A stretch of 44,204 bases of DNA from Calocera cornea HHB12733. Its lineage: Eukaryota > Basidiomycota > Dacrymycetes > Dacrymycetales > Dacrymycetaceae. This document shows positions 31,953 through 43,245 of the stretch, in pieces. The notes beneath the pieces are model-generated. The model searched no databases, was not told where the DNA came from, and was given only the letters and a program-made list of their open reading frames with translations. How positions within the stretch are numbered: position 1 is the first letter of the stretch; each line of letters opens with the position of its first letter. The stretch covers positions 1-44,204 of the forward strand of contig KV424120.1 in the NCBI GenBank assembly GCA_001632435.1, in the 5' to 3' direction. The translations under genes were made by a program, and so were the position numbers.

Positions 31953-33853
31953 TCAGACCTTAAATCCTCCGGTCAGACCCATCACATTATTCGGATCATA
32001 TTGCGCTTTCAACGCTTGTAGCCTTGGCAGATTCGATCCGTACAACTGCTGGAGCGGAGTATTGGCTGGTGCATAGTTGTTGTACTTGACAACGTCCACT
32101 CCCGTCAATGGCTGACCTTCGGCGATAGCTGTCTGCATGATGATGTCTGCCGACTGCTGCACTGCGTTCATCCAGAAGGAGTCGTCGAGTCCGAGCTCCC
32201 AGGAAAAGGTGAAGCAGATCGGCATCAATGCCTCGCTATGAGGGTACGAGCCGCCTTGATTGTTACCCGTAAATGCCGAGGCAAGGAAGGGTTCCACGTC
32301 GATAGAAAAGTACCAGCTACCGTGTAGTATCTCTCCGAGCAAAAGTGTATCGGTGTCAGCATAATACTATTTCGCGTTTCAGTTTCAGACTTCCGTTCCA
32401 AGAAGAACGCTTACGATCGTCTGATTGATCACTTGAGCTAGGACGGCCGGCGATAAGTTATACACCGGGGCGGTGTTGAAAGCTAGTCTGCGGAATATGA
32501 TTAGCATGTGTCACAGCACCACGAGGTGCACTGACCTGCTATAATTTGTCGTATTCGACGGTGCTGCCCTGACGAGATCCCCATATGACTGCGTTGCCAG
32601 ATCGGCATAGAGGTATGGCACATTCATAAACGCATCGAACGTGCCGGCAGGTGCAGTTGGCGCATCATAGAAGATCAGAGCAATTGCGATTGGCTACAAG
32701 GATTGATCAGCCTAATAGAGAGTGGTTGATAGAACACGCTCACAAGGCCCAGAGCTGCTCCGAAGGTTGGCAGCACGCTAGCCTTGGGATCATTATTTTC
32801 ACTGATCCATTGGACGACAGCGTCCGCGACGGCATTCATCTCACCCGGAGCATACGTAATATAACCGCCCTGAATATTGACGTTCATTAGGGTTCAAGAA
32901 CATAAACAGAAGGAACTTACGTAAACCTGCCCTTGAGGGTATGCCTTCATCGTGAACTTCGTAACAATCCCAAAGTTGACTTGGCCGGCACCCTGCAATG
33001 CGCCTGAGCAAAGCAGTTGCCGCCGAAGAGTAACTCTTACCTTCAAAGCCCAAAAGAGATCGGGGTACACCGTCGCACTTGGAGTCACAATGGTCCCATT
33101 GGGAAGCACCAGCTCATAAGAGATCATGTTGTCAATCGTCAAGCCGTATTGATTGGTCTTCCACGAGTATCCGCCTCCAAGAGTGAAACCACCAACGCCA
33201 ACGCCAGTCACCCTGCCGCCGACAACATTGACGCCCAGCGGGGTCAATACATCGTAGACGTCATCCCAGATGAGGCCGGCTCCGATATCCGCGGTCGATG
33301 CCGCAGCGTCGTACGTAACCTCCGAAAAGCGGGACATAGCTATCTGTACACCCGCAGTAGAGCTGAAACCCGTATTGGGCGAGTGTCCTCCGCCTTTGAC
33401 CTGGACACAATCAGGTCACAGTCGTTTTTTCTGCTTACATTCAACCTTACAGCAAAAGGCGTTTGGGTGCTGGCCAAGATCGTCATCTAAGAACTGAATG
33501 AGCTGATAGTTGAGATACAGTAGAAGATCACGAGCTTACAATAACGGCAACATCTTCAACTGTGCCAGGCTCCACAGAGCAGGTCGAGCTTTGAATTGCG
33601 TTGGACGCCCAGTGTGCGATGTCTGCTTGCCATTGAAAAGATACTGAAAAGCAGACTCAGTCAAGAAGCACCATGAGGCCGTGAAGTCCGACGAACCTGG
33701 ATAGTAGACGGCCGATGCTGAGGAGATGGCACCTTGAATCTGAGAGCAAGTAGTTGCCGCATTGGCTCTGGGGTAGACATCCTCAAACATGTCGGCTAGA
33801 GCACCCAGAACGCTCGAGAAGAGAAGAAGCGGCAAAAGCAAGGTGTTTCGCAT
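31953..33853 (-). CDS. Secreted FAD-linked oxidase, berberine-bridge-enzyme type
   Basis: Nine exons: 33853-33697, 33643-33540, 33486-33451, 33400-33041, 32992-32921, 32869-32744, 32693-32536, 32487-32415 and 32366-31953; 499 residues. The start MRNTLLLPLLLFSSVLGALA is a signal peptide; an in-frame ATG 30 nt upstream would add ten residues. The PCMH-type FAD-binding domain shows VKGGGHSPNTGFSS with the flavin-linking His (about His105), IGAGLIWDDVYDVL and GGFTLGGGYSWKTNQYGL. The cysteine used for a second flavin bond in bicovalent enzymes is absent (VVGGRVTGVGVGG), so attachment is probably through His only. The BBE C-terminal domain includes NNYAPANTPLQQLYG and the end LKAQYDPNNVMGLTGGFKV. 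The family oxidises sugars or secondary metabolites with H2O2 production; substrate unknown. No other biosynthetic genes are nearby. Confidence 0.88.
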
Positions 33854-34541
33854 GGCTGAGACCCTGGGAGTAGAAGAGCCCATGGTAGGTTAGAAGTCTC
33901 ACGACGGTGAACACCCTGGCTATCGCCTCAGACTTTATACGGTAACAGGAGAAGCCAGGTCGACGCAAGAAGATTTGCGTCGAGTGACGACGGAGCGTAT
34001 GAAAGTGCTGTCGGCGGCCGTCTAGGCAGAAGTGAGGAAGCATTGCTGTAGTGCTGCTGGCGGCCGCCGTACCAAAAGAAAAAAAGCATTGCTGTAGCTG
34101 CTGTATGCAGAGCCGTACCGCAGGCAGGTCGACGCCAAAGTTGTCCTGGCAGCCCGGAAGTCCAAACGACTGAAATCGACATCAATCCGGCCGCCGTCCG
34201 TACGGCTCTTGTTGTGCGGCGTTCCTCATTTGATTTGCGGTCACGAGGTTCCACTGTAGCATGACCTTTTGCCAAAGAAATTCTACCGGTTTGATGTACG
34301 GGAAGAATCAGATGTTGCCAGGCCGCGCTACCGCGGAACCGCTTGACGGTCCCGTGAGAACGCCGCACAAACTCAGGAACCATACCCTGGGAACGATACC
34401 CTGAACAGAAGACCGTTTTATAGAGACCACTCACACGATCATACTCATCAGTATTCTAATCCCGTGTAACAGCGCTATCTTGCAAGGACAGAAATGCGAT
34501 GGAGTGTGCGTCACCCAGAAAAAGTTACAGCTCACGTGTAC
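33854..34541. other. Intergenic region with short duplicated blocks
   Basis: 688 bp between the oxidase start (33853) and the stop of the mitochondrial protein gene (34542). AGCATTGCTGTAG occurs at 34039-34051 and 34085-34097 (46-bp period), each followed by a GCCGTACC word. No gene is supported. Confidence 0.55.
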
Positions 34542-36121
34542 CTACACCCTGGCTTCATCGATTATCGCCTTCGACTGTTCCGGAATGACCAGCCACGACG
34601 CATCCATGCCCAAGTCCAATGCAAACTGCCGGGCAATATGAACGCTCTTCGCCCTCCACTCCATCTCCTTGTTGCTCAGATCAAGCAGCCTAGGTCGTTT
34701 GACGAAGCCAAGTCTCTGATACAACTTCCTGTCTTCGCCCTGCGCCGCCCATCCCGATCCCTTTTCGAGCATTTTCAAGGCCTGGAGCTCATTCAGCACT
34801 TGGGCACCGTTCTCCATGCTCGTGGGGGCATTGTTCTCGGTCGCTCGGTGACAGATGTGGATCAGCATCATAGAGCTTAGCGGATCCTGCAGGACATGGC
34901 GCCATGGCATTCCGGAGGTGATTTCACCCAGCTTGAAGGCCGCTGAGACCGATTCTTCCGGGTGCTTCTCGGTGCCGCGCAGGATGGACTGGAAGAGGTG
35001 GTGGGTGTACTTCAAACTCGGAAGGTCCAAGCCGTAGGTCTCGCGCTTCGCGAGAACATCGACAGCGAGGAGCGGTTCATGCATCGCTATACACCGGTCT
35101 GGGCGGCGTGTCAGCTGGAGATCCGAGCTACGTAAGAAACAGGACGCACCAAGGAATGTCTTCGCAATATGAGCATCTGGCCTCGTTACATGCTCCCTCC
35201 ACATCTTGAGCACCTCCAGAACCTTGTCAAGGTCCGCTCGGCATTTCACCATATGAATCATGTTGACGACATTGTCATGTGGCGCGAGCTGACGGACGCC
35301 GGAGGGAATGCGGGTCGTGAGCTGATCGTAGTAGCTGTAGAAGAGAATTCGCCGGCGACCAATACGCGTTGTGATTGTCTCTTCCAAGTCCGGGTCGATC
35401 GGCTCGCTAGGTTCCTGGGGCGTGGCTTCAGGGCTCGCCGCGACTGCACCATCCTCGGTAGTTGCTGGAGCCGCGGATTAGTACGACACAGGCGCAATGA
35501 AGCGGGAAAGACGCGCCTGCTCCCTCTTCTCTAGGCATACACCGCCGCATATACCAATAGTAGATCACCAACGACCTCTCAAGGTCCACCTCACTCTTGT
35601 GCTGCGAGTCCTTCCAGTCCTGGATGAGCTTATGCGTGCGCACCCAGTCCTCCTCCGTGCGCGCGGTCCGGATGAGGTTGCGCAACTGCGTGGGTGTGAT
35701 GTTTGGTCCCTTCCCCCCCGCCAATTTCTTGGTGAGGATGCCGGTGAGGCGATTGTAAGCCTTGTTGAACGCCTCCAACGTGCGCAGCTTCTTCTGTCGC
35801 GCCTTGCTCGGTTTCTCGCTGGAAATGATAGCTTCTCGGGCCTTCTGGGTGGCAGACGGCTTCGCAGCAGATACAACTGATCCAAAGAGGTCGTCCGGCT
35901 CATCCTCGTCGCCCTCTTCCAAGCCGGCCCACTCGTCCTTCTTCTTTTTTGCGCTCGCTGAAATTGGCGAATTAGCCCGTCGGTCGTCGGCGGCAAGGTC
36001 AGGACTCACCGGATGCGGTAACATGCAGCATCCTCTTCCCAACCACTACCCTTCCCACGCGATAGCTTGCTGCACCTCGCAGACATACCTGCCGCGCCAG
36101 CCGAGGGAGGAGGAAGGACAT
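34542..36121 (-). CDS. Predicted mitochondrial helical-repeat (PPR-like) protein
   Basis: Four exons: 36121-36010, 35957-35541, 35464-35150 and 35098-34542; introns 52, 76 and 51 nt; 466 residues. The N-terminus MSFLLPRLARQVCLRGAASY then RVGRVVVGKRMLHVTA is Arg-rich and acid-free, a good mitochondrial presequence. An acidic stretch (DEWAGLEEGDEDEPDDLFG) is next. Then come helical blocks (LRNLIRTARTEEDWVRTHKL, NVVNMIHMVKCRADLDKVLE, LPSLKYTHHLFQSILRGTE) that look like degenerate 35-residue PPR-type helix pairs. The C-terminal part has a Lys/Arg-rich segment. I do not recognise an orthologue; a role in mitochondrial RNA processing or translation is a guess from family type. The second intron is longer than usual, with TACTAAT 17 nt before its acceptor. 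Confidence 0.7.
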
Positions 36122-36326
36122 TGCGCACGAGCCCAGAGTTCCTGGACGCGACGATATGGGGAGGACGACCGGAAGGTCGAGCAGGGTACAAAACTGGAAC
36201 GGGTGGCGGTGTCGGGGATAGTGCGCTACACGCCGTACCGCCGACATTGTCAGCGCGGTCCCTTTCCAGCGTTTCCCGGTCTATGAGCTTGACAATGCCC
36301 TGACACCGTACCAATACCCAAGAGCG

Positions 36327-36969
36327 ATGGTCTACTCTAGCACCGAGCGGTAAGCCATCCCCCCACATGCCATTCCAAGCCCACTGACGCCGACTCAGAC
36401 CGAACGGCTTCCACCCGCGCGCGTCTCTCGCCTCCAAGATCCTGCCCCTCCTCGCCTCCCGCCTGCCTCTAGAGCTCGCATGGTACATCCTCAACCTCGC
36501 CTCCCTCCACTCGCGCACCTGGGTACGGAGGCTCGAAAACGTGTCGTCAAGGCCGGCGATGAACCTGCTCGAGTTCAAGCATGGTGTGAGAACGTACCTC
36601 GATAGCCCGCCTGTGGGGCCCAGGAAGCTCAGGAAGGTGCTGGTGAATGTTACGCTCGCGCCGTGGAGGGAGTTGTGGCCCAAGGCGAGTGGGCCGAGTA
36701 TGCTACGAGCGAGCCTGGTTCGACCGGTACCCAAGTCACAGAGGGACAAGCTGGGATGCAGTGAGGTGATCATCCGCGAAGAACCCATCGATCCACCATG
36801 GGCGGATACGCGGACGTCGTTCAGCGTCGTAATTGATGATGGATGGCTGATTGGCAAGGCCGAGACGGGAGACCGAATACGGGTCAGCCTGCTGCCTCAC
36901 TATCGGACGAGGTCGGGCGCAACTCCAGTTGTCAAGGAGGTTACGATGTATCTCTACAGTGACTGGTGA
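36327..36969 (+). CDS. Small F-box-like protein
   Basis: Two exons: 36327-36349 and 36399-36969, 49-nt intron; 197 residues. Near the N-terminus LPLELAWYILNLASLHSRTW resembles the LPxEL-type helix of F-box or F-box-like segments common in basidiomycetes. The remainder is beta-rich with the block RKVLVNVTLAPWRELWPK and VKEVTMYLYSDW at the end; no other domain is recognised. The frame is open for about 110 nt upstream of the chosen ATG without another ATG, so a further 5' exon cannot be excluded. The start lies 206 bp from the divergent mitochondrial protein gene. Confidence 0.6.
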
Positions 36970-37059
36970 GCTAGCGCACTAGTCGGTGAGCTGGTATTAT
37001 CCCATTGTTATTGTACTTTGTAATGTACAACCACCACAGATCCTGTATCTTTTACATCT

Positions 37060-38155
37060 TTACCAACCGGCCTGGTTTGCGGTACCGTCAAACATCGCAC
37101 CGGGGTCGTGATCGCCAGCAGCAAAGTCGAGGGCTGAACCGGCAGTTGAGCCAGCAGTCGAGCCAGCGGTGCCGGCGACGGACGATGCCGGCGAAGGAGT
37201 GACAGTCACGACGGACTGGGTCGCGGATGAAGGCGTGAAGGAGATAGCCTTGCTAGTCGCATTGCAGGTGGACATCATCGGGGTGTCCCGCTCGACCATA
37301 ATAATGTTGGCATTACCGGTGAGGGGTGTGGCGGGCGTGGAAGACGTCGTCGCGTTGGCGTCAGCGAAGGAGCAGCTGAGCAGGTCAGGGACCGAAAAGA
37401 TGGCGTTTGTAACGGTGTTGTATACGAAGAGCTGAGCGAGAGACTGGTCTTGACAAACGGACGCCGTGACGTTGTCCGCACCCGGGCCGGTCGACGTTAC
37501 GCACATGTCAACAATGCTCATCGTAGTCTGGTTGACGACCGGTACATGTAGAGTTGCCAGTATCGCGCTCTGGTCCGACATGTTCGATGCAGCGAGGAGA
37601 GCTGGGTTGGTCACGTTGGCAGCGGCAGCCATCGCCATCGAGACGTTGCTGGCACGGACGAGATATACGTGCATCCCCTGAGTTCCGGTTGAGGGATCGG
37701 TGATGAGGAGGCTTCCCACGGTGCCGAGAAGGCCGCTGACCACTCCAGTCTAGATATATGCGCGTCAGACGAGCGCATATATCGAGCTCTCATCTCGACT
37801 CACCACTCCGCCGAGGATGCCAGACAGCAGGCCAGGAAGCGCGCCCAGGACACCGGTCAGAGGAGCCAGGACGGGGTCGAGTAGCCCACGCTCGATGTTG
37901 GTATGGACGATCGCGACCGGGTCGGCGTGGCCAGGCAGCAGGTGCATGACGTCGGAGACCGTCTCGACGAGGAGACGCGGCTCGTGTGTATGCCGCGTCT
38001 CCCTCTGTTCCTCGCGTCAGTAGTGTTAGAACGGTGCATATATGCGCCTGAGAACCCACCGAAGCTCGTGCAGGAGCGCGAGGGATGACAGCGCCCTGCG
38101 TTCCGTCAAGGAGCACAAGGGCGAGCACGAGGGACTGGGCGACGGAGAGCTGCAT
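37060..38155 (-). CDS. Secreted Ser/Thr/Ala-rich protein
   Basis: Three exons: 38155-38060, 38004-37804 and 37749-37060; introns 55 and 54 nt; 328 residues. MQLSVAQSLVLALVLLDGTQ ending at a TQGAV cleavage-like site is a signal peptide. Then comes a hydrophobic Gly/Leu-rich stretch (LLDPVLAPLTGVLGALPGLL then SGILGGVTGVVSGLLGTVGS) and a Ser/Thr/Asn-rich region with many NxS/T sites and cysteines (MCVTSTG, VCQDQS, LLSCSF, STCNAT). The tail has short SVAGTAGSTAGSTAGS repeats. I do not recognise it; cell wall or extracellular location is inferred. Intron 2 contains a perfect 11-bp inverted repeat. TATATAAA on the minus strand at about 38284-38291, 130 nt upstream, is a TATA box candidate. Confidence 0.72.
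37753..37783. repeat. Perfect 11-bp inverted repeat inside an intron
   Basis: GATATATGCGC at 37753-37763 and GCGCATATATC at 37773-37783, with a 9-nt loop. It occupies most of the 54-nt second intron of the secreted protein gene, just before the acceptor. In the transcript it could form a hairpin that places donor and acceptor close together. Confidence 0.85.
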
Positions 38156-40841
38156 GATGACTGCTAGAAGGGGTGCGGGTGTAAGACGGGAAAGGGACGG
38201 CTGGGAGATGTGAGGACGGGGGAGATCACCGGGATCTTTGAGAGGTGGTGGTTGGGTTGCAAGCCGGGAGGGGGAGAGGGAGGTTTATATACATCTGGCA
38301 GAGGGAGAGCGGCGATCGAGCGTGATTGTCGAGAGAGTCAAGAGCGCGGCTGAGACGCGACGCGACTGTGATACCCTGGCAGAAGCTCGCGTCGGACTGA
38401 GAGACCGTCTCAGACAGAGCTGGCCCGAGAAGGAAATAAGAAGACCAAACAAGGGTGAGACGCGCGAGCAAAATCGGGTCGATCGGCGCCGGACGGTGGT
38501 CTAAGCACTCGGATCGCGGCCCCATTTGATTTCCGCTCGCCCCAAGGCAGGGCAGCGTCAGCAGCATACAGGCTTGCAGACCAGAAACGAGCAGAAGAAG
38601 TAGATATGGCTGTGAACGTCGTATTTGATCAAACGGGCCATTCGCGGGTGGTGTTGCTAAGTCGAAGGAGACGGGAAGACGAAGACGGAGCCACAAGGTT
38701 CGCACGACCTCACGACCGGAGGGTCCCTTCTGCCGCAGCAGTCGCGCACCCCACGGTCTCAGCAGTCACTACGCCCGAGCTCCCAGCCACGCACACAGTC
38801 TGCAGCCATCGAAATCTGATCCTTCGAAGACGCGTGTGGGGGTAGTGTAGGAAGTCGCAAGACGTTCCAAGTCGAATAGTCAATAAGAAAGATGAAGACC
38901 ACGAGTGGCTTTGCCACATGTTCAGAAAAGTTCAAAAGAGCTCCGCTAATATGTTCGACAGTTGAACGATGATCCCTCAGAGCGTTCACTGGCCCACGCA
39001 GAAAGCCCCTTTCAGCGTGTCGTAGCTGCCCGTCCGTTCCGCAAGAACAGACAGAGCTACAGCCTGACGACGGGTACTGTGTACACCCGCAGGGCCGCCG
39101 AGCTCGTCGACTCGCGGAGCCACGCCTGCGCCGGATCGGAGGGCCGCCAGAATGAGAGACGGCAGTGAGCAGGGGCTGACCCGCACGATCCTTGGAGACG
39201 GAGACGACATCCAAGATCTTCCCGCGGTACCGGCTCAGGTGCAGGCAGGCGCGCTCCCGTCCTCCGACCGAGCGTGCGGGACAGCCGCTGTCGTGTGCAG
39301 CAGGTTGAAGTTGAGTAAAAGGTAGGAGCGAAGCTCGAGGTGTACGTGCGAGAGCTCAGACAAACATGCCACTGCCCTGCCATCCAGCTAGATCACGACG
39401 CACACCGCAAGGGCTGGCAATTTAGTGTGGATCGTGGAGCAGGTGCATATGAGACCGTTCCGTCCTGCGCAGCAGGGCTGGGGGCGATGGCGCAGTGTGG
39501 ATCCGCAAGGATGTGGATCACCACCGTGAGCAGCGGGGAGGGCGTAGGGCAGAGGTCGACCGAGGGAAGACGGCGAAGGGAAGGGACGAAGGGCTGATAG
39601 CGACGCGGGGACGGAGAGCCGATGAGAGGAGGGTCGTGCATACGCATGACAATTTGACAGCACTCAAGCCGGGCGGGAGTCCACTCCAGACCCGGCAGCC
39701 ATCTATCAACACATGCGGAAGCAGCCGCCCTCCGTCTGCCCCTGCCCCTGCAGTAAGATGCGGGACGAGGAGGGGCGGTACCGACCAGGGAGGACGATGC
39801 GGGGGCAGAGACAGTAGACGGTGCCTGCCCGGTGTTCGCCCGCCTGGCGACCCAGCCCATCCGCCTTCTTGACTCCTATTTAGGCCGGGGAGGTCAGGCC
39901 TGGGTGGGCTCGCGCGGGTGAGACACCGGCCTGCGGTGAGGAGCCGTGGGGAGCGGGAGGGCGAGGTGGAGAAGTGGTCCGAGACCGCACAGGGAGGAGC
40001 CGGGGACCAGCGGGGTGAGGAGAGAGCAGAGGGCGAGGGGAGGGTCGTGCATGCACATGGGTCGCCTCGTCCTCGCCAGAAACGAGGCGAGACGTCCGGG
40101 AGAGGGACGGTGGATGCCCAGGACGCGGATCCGAGTCCGAGTCGGGGGGCTGGGGTTGTGTGGTGAACGCTCTGCCAGCCGAGGCAGAGGCGCGTCTTTG
40201 TACTCCCCAGCCCTGCTGCCCGAAATGGACTGTTGCTGTACAGGGTGACGGACGTAGTGGGCGGCAATCTCCGCCGATCTGTCGCTGTCTTCCATCTGAG
40301 CATGGCCATCCAGGTATCGCGTACTGTATTCATCACAGCAGCACAGGACTAATACTCATGACAATCCCTCCCTCTCCATCCAGCACCCATATCGAGTCCA
40401 AAGGGCGGGTTCGGTTGCGCGTGCGTGGACAAGCTCGCGGAATGGGGGCGGTTGCGGATGACGCAGTTGCCGACATGCGCGTCGGTGGGCGAGACCCGCG
40501 CGGGTCACGTTGGCGGAGCGGGAGCAGGGGAGTGCAGTGTACCCCGCATCCGGGCCAGCGAGCGCAAGCCCGCACCCCCGTCTCGCTTTTGGCCTCTCGC
40601 CTCACCCCTCGAGGGACGCGTGTAGCGGGTGGTGTGTCTTCCCTCATCCGGCCCATCGCCCCTCGTCCCGTTGTCGACCTCGTTTAATACCCCAGCCCAA
40701 ACGGTGCACTTCTGTCTCCCCTATTCCATTCCCCCCGCGGCCGTGCACACCCTGAACGGCATCAACTGCCCCGCTTGCAGTCCTCGCCTGCCCACACGCA
40801 CCGGCCGTACTTAACCGCCCCTCCACGCCCAACACAGCACG
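38156..40841. other. GC-rich intergenic region
   Basis: 2.7 kb between two divergent genes (starts 38155 minus and 40842 plus). Several long open frames exist on the minus strand (for example 39518-40336), but they are Pro/Ser/Arg-rich products of biased composition without domains. AGGGTCGTGCAT is found at 39630-39641 and 40041-40052 within two loosely similar purine-rich tracts. An inverted repeat CGCCTCGT/ACGAGGCG lies at 40063-40089. No gene is supported. Confidence 0.55.
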
Positions 40842-40877
40842 ATGGCGACGCTCGACGCATACCCCATGCTCCCCCCA

Positions 40878-40911
<34 letters not shown>

Positions 40912-43245
40912 CGGCACGCAGGCTCTCAGCCCGCCGCTCATCCGCAGCGCAGGACCCCTTCGGCCGCCTCGCCCTCACCGCATCAGGCCCCGACTCCCTC
41001 TCCGTCTCCCGCCTCACCCTCGTCCGCGTGCCCCAGACCGCCACCTCAGACGACTCCGCCAGCGCACCCTCCCGCCCCGCCAGCGCTCTCGGCAGCAGGC
41101 CAAACAGCGCCGCAGGCCAGTATCGCGACGGCGGGCGGGAGCTCGGACGCGCGGGCAGCGAGCGCCGCCACGAGAGGGAGCGCAGCGGAGACTCTGCCAG
41201 CGGGAGGGAGACCGCCTCCGACCGCGCCAGGCGCTCCTCCTGGGGCAGCGCGAGCGGCGAGGGCGCGGGCGGGGGCGCGCAAAGGGGCAGGATGACCTTT
41301 GCCTTTTCCTCCTTCACGCCGATCCACCCGCCCGCCTCCGCCGTCCCCGAGCGCGGCCCCTCCGCCGGGCCCACCCCGACCTCCCCCGGCTCAGGCACGG
41401 GCTTCGCAGGCTCCTTCGGCGCGCACTCGGCCCCGCGCGCGAGAACGCAGAGCTTCGCCTCCCCCTCCGCGGCCGCGCCCGGGCCGGGCCGTACGACGCA
41501 GACGCTCACCCCGCAGCAGACGGTCGACCTGGCGCTGTCGACCACCGCGCACGCCGCCGCGGGCGAGGAGGAGGACCCGACGCCGACGATCGCCGAGCTA
41601 GGCGAGGCGGACTACCTGCCCTTCCTCGACCGGTGCTCCGAGGTCCAGCAGCTCATCACCGCCCCGGGCCCGACGTGCGACCTCTTCCGCCTCCTGCGGC
41701 AGACGTTCCCCGCCCCGTCCCCCGCCTCGCGCGCGCGCCCGCTCCTCCCGCTCCCCGAGCCGACCAAATGGACCTACGCCCAGCTGCAGCACCACCTGCT
41801 CTCCGTCCCGCGCTCCGAGTGCCCAGACGCAGAATGGTCCCGCCTCCTCCGCCTCTGCATCCGCGCACACTCAGAGGCCCTCTGGGAACGCGTCAAGGGC
41901 GCCCTCGGCATCCCCCCCGAGCTCGAGGTCGAGGACGAGCGGGACGACCCGAGCCAGGCGTGGGAGCTGTACGATTTTGGCCCGGACGCCGACGCCGATG
42001 CGGAGGAGCTGTTCGGGCAGGACGACGCGGGGAACAGCATGGACGAATACGAGTTTGGAGCCCGCCTCGAGCCCGTGTACCACGGGGATGCCTCGCCCCT
42101 CCTTTCCCCGACCCTGGGCGCGGCGCTCTCCCCATCCCCGAACCTCAGCGCCCTCAGCACCAGCTTGAGCACCTCCGTGATGCCCGAGCTTGCGGAGCTG
42201 CGCGAGGAGGACGAGGCTGAGGGAGAAGAAGCAGAAGCAGAAGCAGACCGTTTTTCCGTCTCAGCCTCCGCCTCCGCCTCGGCCTCGGCCTCCCGCTCGC
42301 GCTCGCGCTCCCCCTCCCCCGTCGGCAGCACAAAGTCCGGCACCTCCGCCGCGGGCAGGCACATCCACGGCCTGCGCATCACTACCGCGTCCGGCTCCGC
42401 AGGGTCGTCCATCGCCGCGACCCCGCCGTACACGCCCGGCGGCTCGGCCCCCGGCCAGGCGCAAGGGCAAGCGCAAGCGCAGGGGCAGGCGAGCAACCTC
42501 ACCCGCGCCTTCTCAACAGGGTCCATCCGCGCCGGCCTCGCAAGGCTCAAGATGACACCCATGTCCCCGCCCTCGCCCGCTGTGGACACCCAGCCATCGC
42601 AGGGCCACACGCACACGCGCGGCCGGGCGAGCCTCGGTGTCCCTGCCGAGCAGCCCAGGCCCAGGGGCGCAACGGCGCCGGCCAACATCGCTTCCCTCCC
42701 CGGCGCCTCCAACTCCTCCGGCACAACCCTCGCAAGGGACCGCGACCCGCTCCACCCGCCCGCGCACGCCGCCCCCGCCCCCGGCCCCGCACCAGCCTCG
42801 CCCCTCGGCCTCGGGAGCCCGCCGAGCCCCGTCCGCCGGCGCGTGAGCAGCGCCGCGGCCCACGCGCACGCCTACCATCCGCTTGCGGAGCGCGGGCCGG
42901 GGAACCCGCTGTTCCCGAGCAGCTTTAGCAGGCTTAGCGTGACGCCTACTCTGAGTGCTAAGTGCGTTTCCCCCCCGGCTACTCCTCCTTCGCAGTCTTC
43001 GTCCTCCTGCTCCTCTTCCGCTTCCGCGAAACAGCACTGACTCCCCCCTGTCTCCTAGTAACCCCGCGCTGAAAAACGCACTCGAGGCGCACCCCTCCGC
43101 CGCCGCCGCCGCATACGCCTTCAACGGCCGGCGGAAGCCAGGCCGCGCGCCCTCCTGGGCCGAGGGGATGATGGAGGGCCGCAACTCGGGCGAGTTCGAG
43201 TATGCCGTCACGGTCGCGAGCGGGAGCTCGGTGTATGGCGACTAG
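40842..43245 (+). CDS. Large low-complexity protein with polyQ tract and conserved core
   Basis: Two exons: 40842-42961 and 43059-43245; 768 residues. The intron is 97 nt, twice the local norm, with a long pyrimidine/serine-codon tract. A polyglutamine run encoded by CAG repeats lies near residue 15. Ser/Pro/Ala-rich disorder surrounds one ordered-looking core of about 150 residues: DYLPFLDRCSEVQQLITAPG, CDLFRLLRQTFP, KWTYAQLQHHLLSVPRSECP, EWSRLLRLCIRAHSEALWER and VKGALGIPPELE, followed by AWELYDFGPDAD. The second exon has FNGRRKPGRAPSWAEGM. The many SP/TP and RSRS sites suggest a phosphoregulated cytoplasmic or nuclear protein. I do not recognise the family. GC content is the highest in the window. 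Confidence 0.75.
40884..40910 (+). repeat. (CAG)9 trinucleotide repeat in coding sequence
   Basis: Nine perfect CAG units, in frame, encode the glutamine tract near the start of the 768-residue protein. Pure CAG without CAA interruptions is prone to length change. Confidence 0.95.

Noticed and set aside
31953..33853. Secondary-metabolite cluster around the BBE-type oxidase
   Set aside because: Neighbours are a THO subunit and a mitochondrial protein; no core synthase or tailoring set is present.
39518..40336. Minus-strand open frame of 272 codons
   Set aside because: Low-complexity Pro/Ser/Arg product in GC-rich intergenic DNA with no start context, domain or splice continuation.
40775..42220. 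Second long plus-strand frame of 481 codons and long minus-strand frames over the same DNA
   Set aside because: GC-rich DNA with few stop codons; products are Arg/Pro-rich and lack the ordered core present in the chosen frame, which also closes with the second exon.
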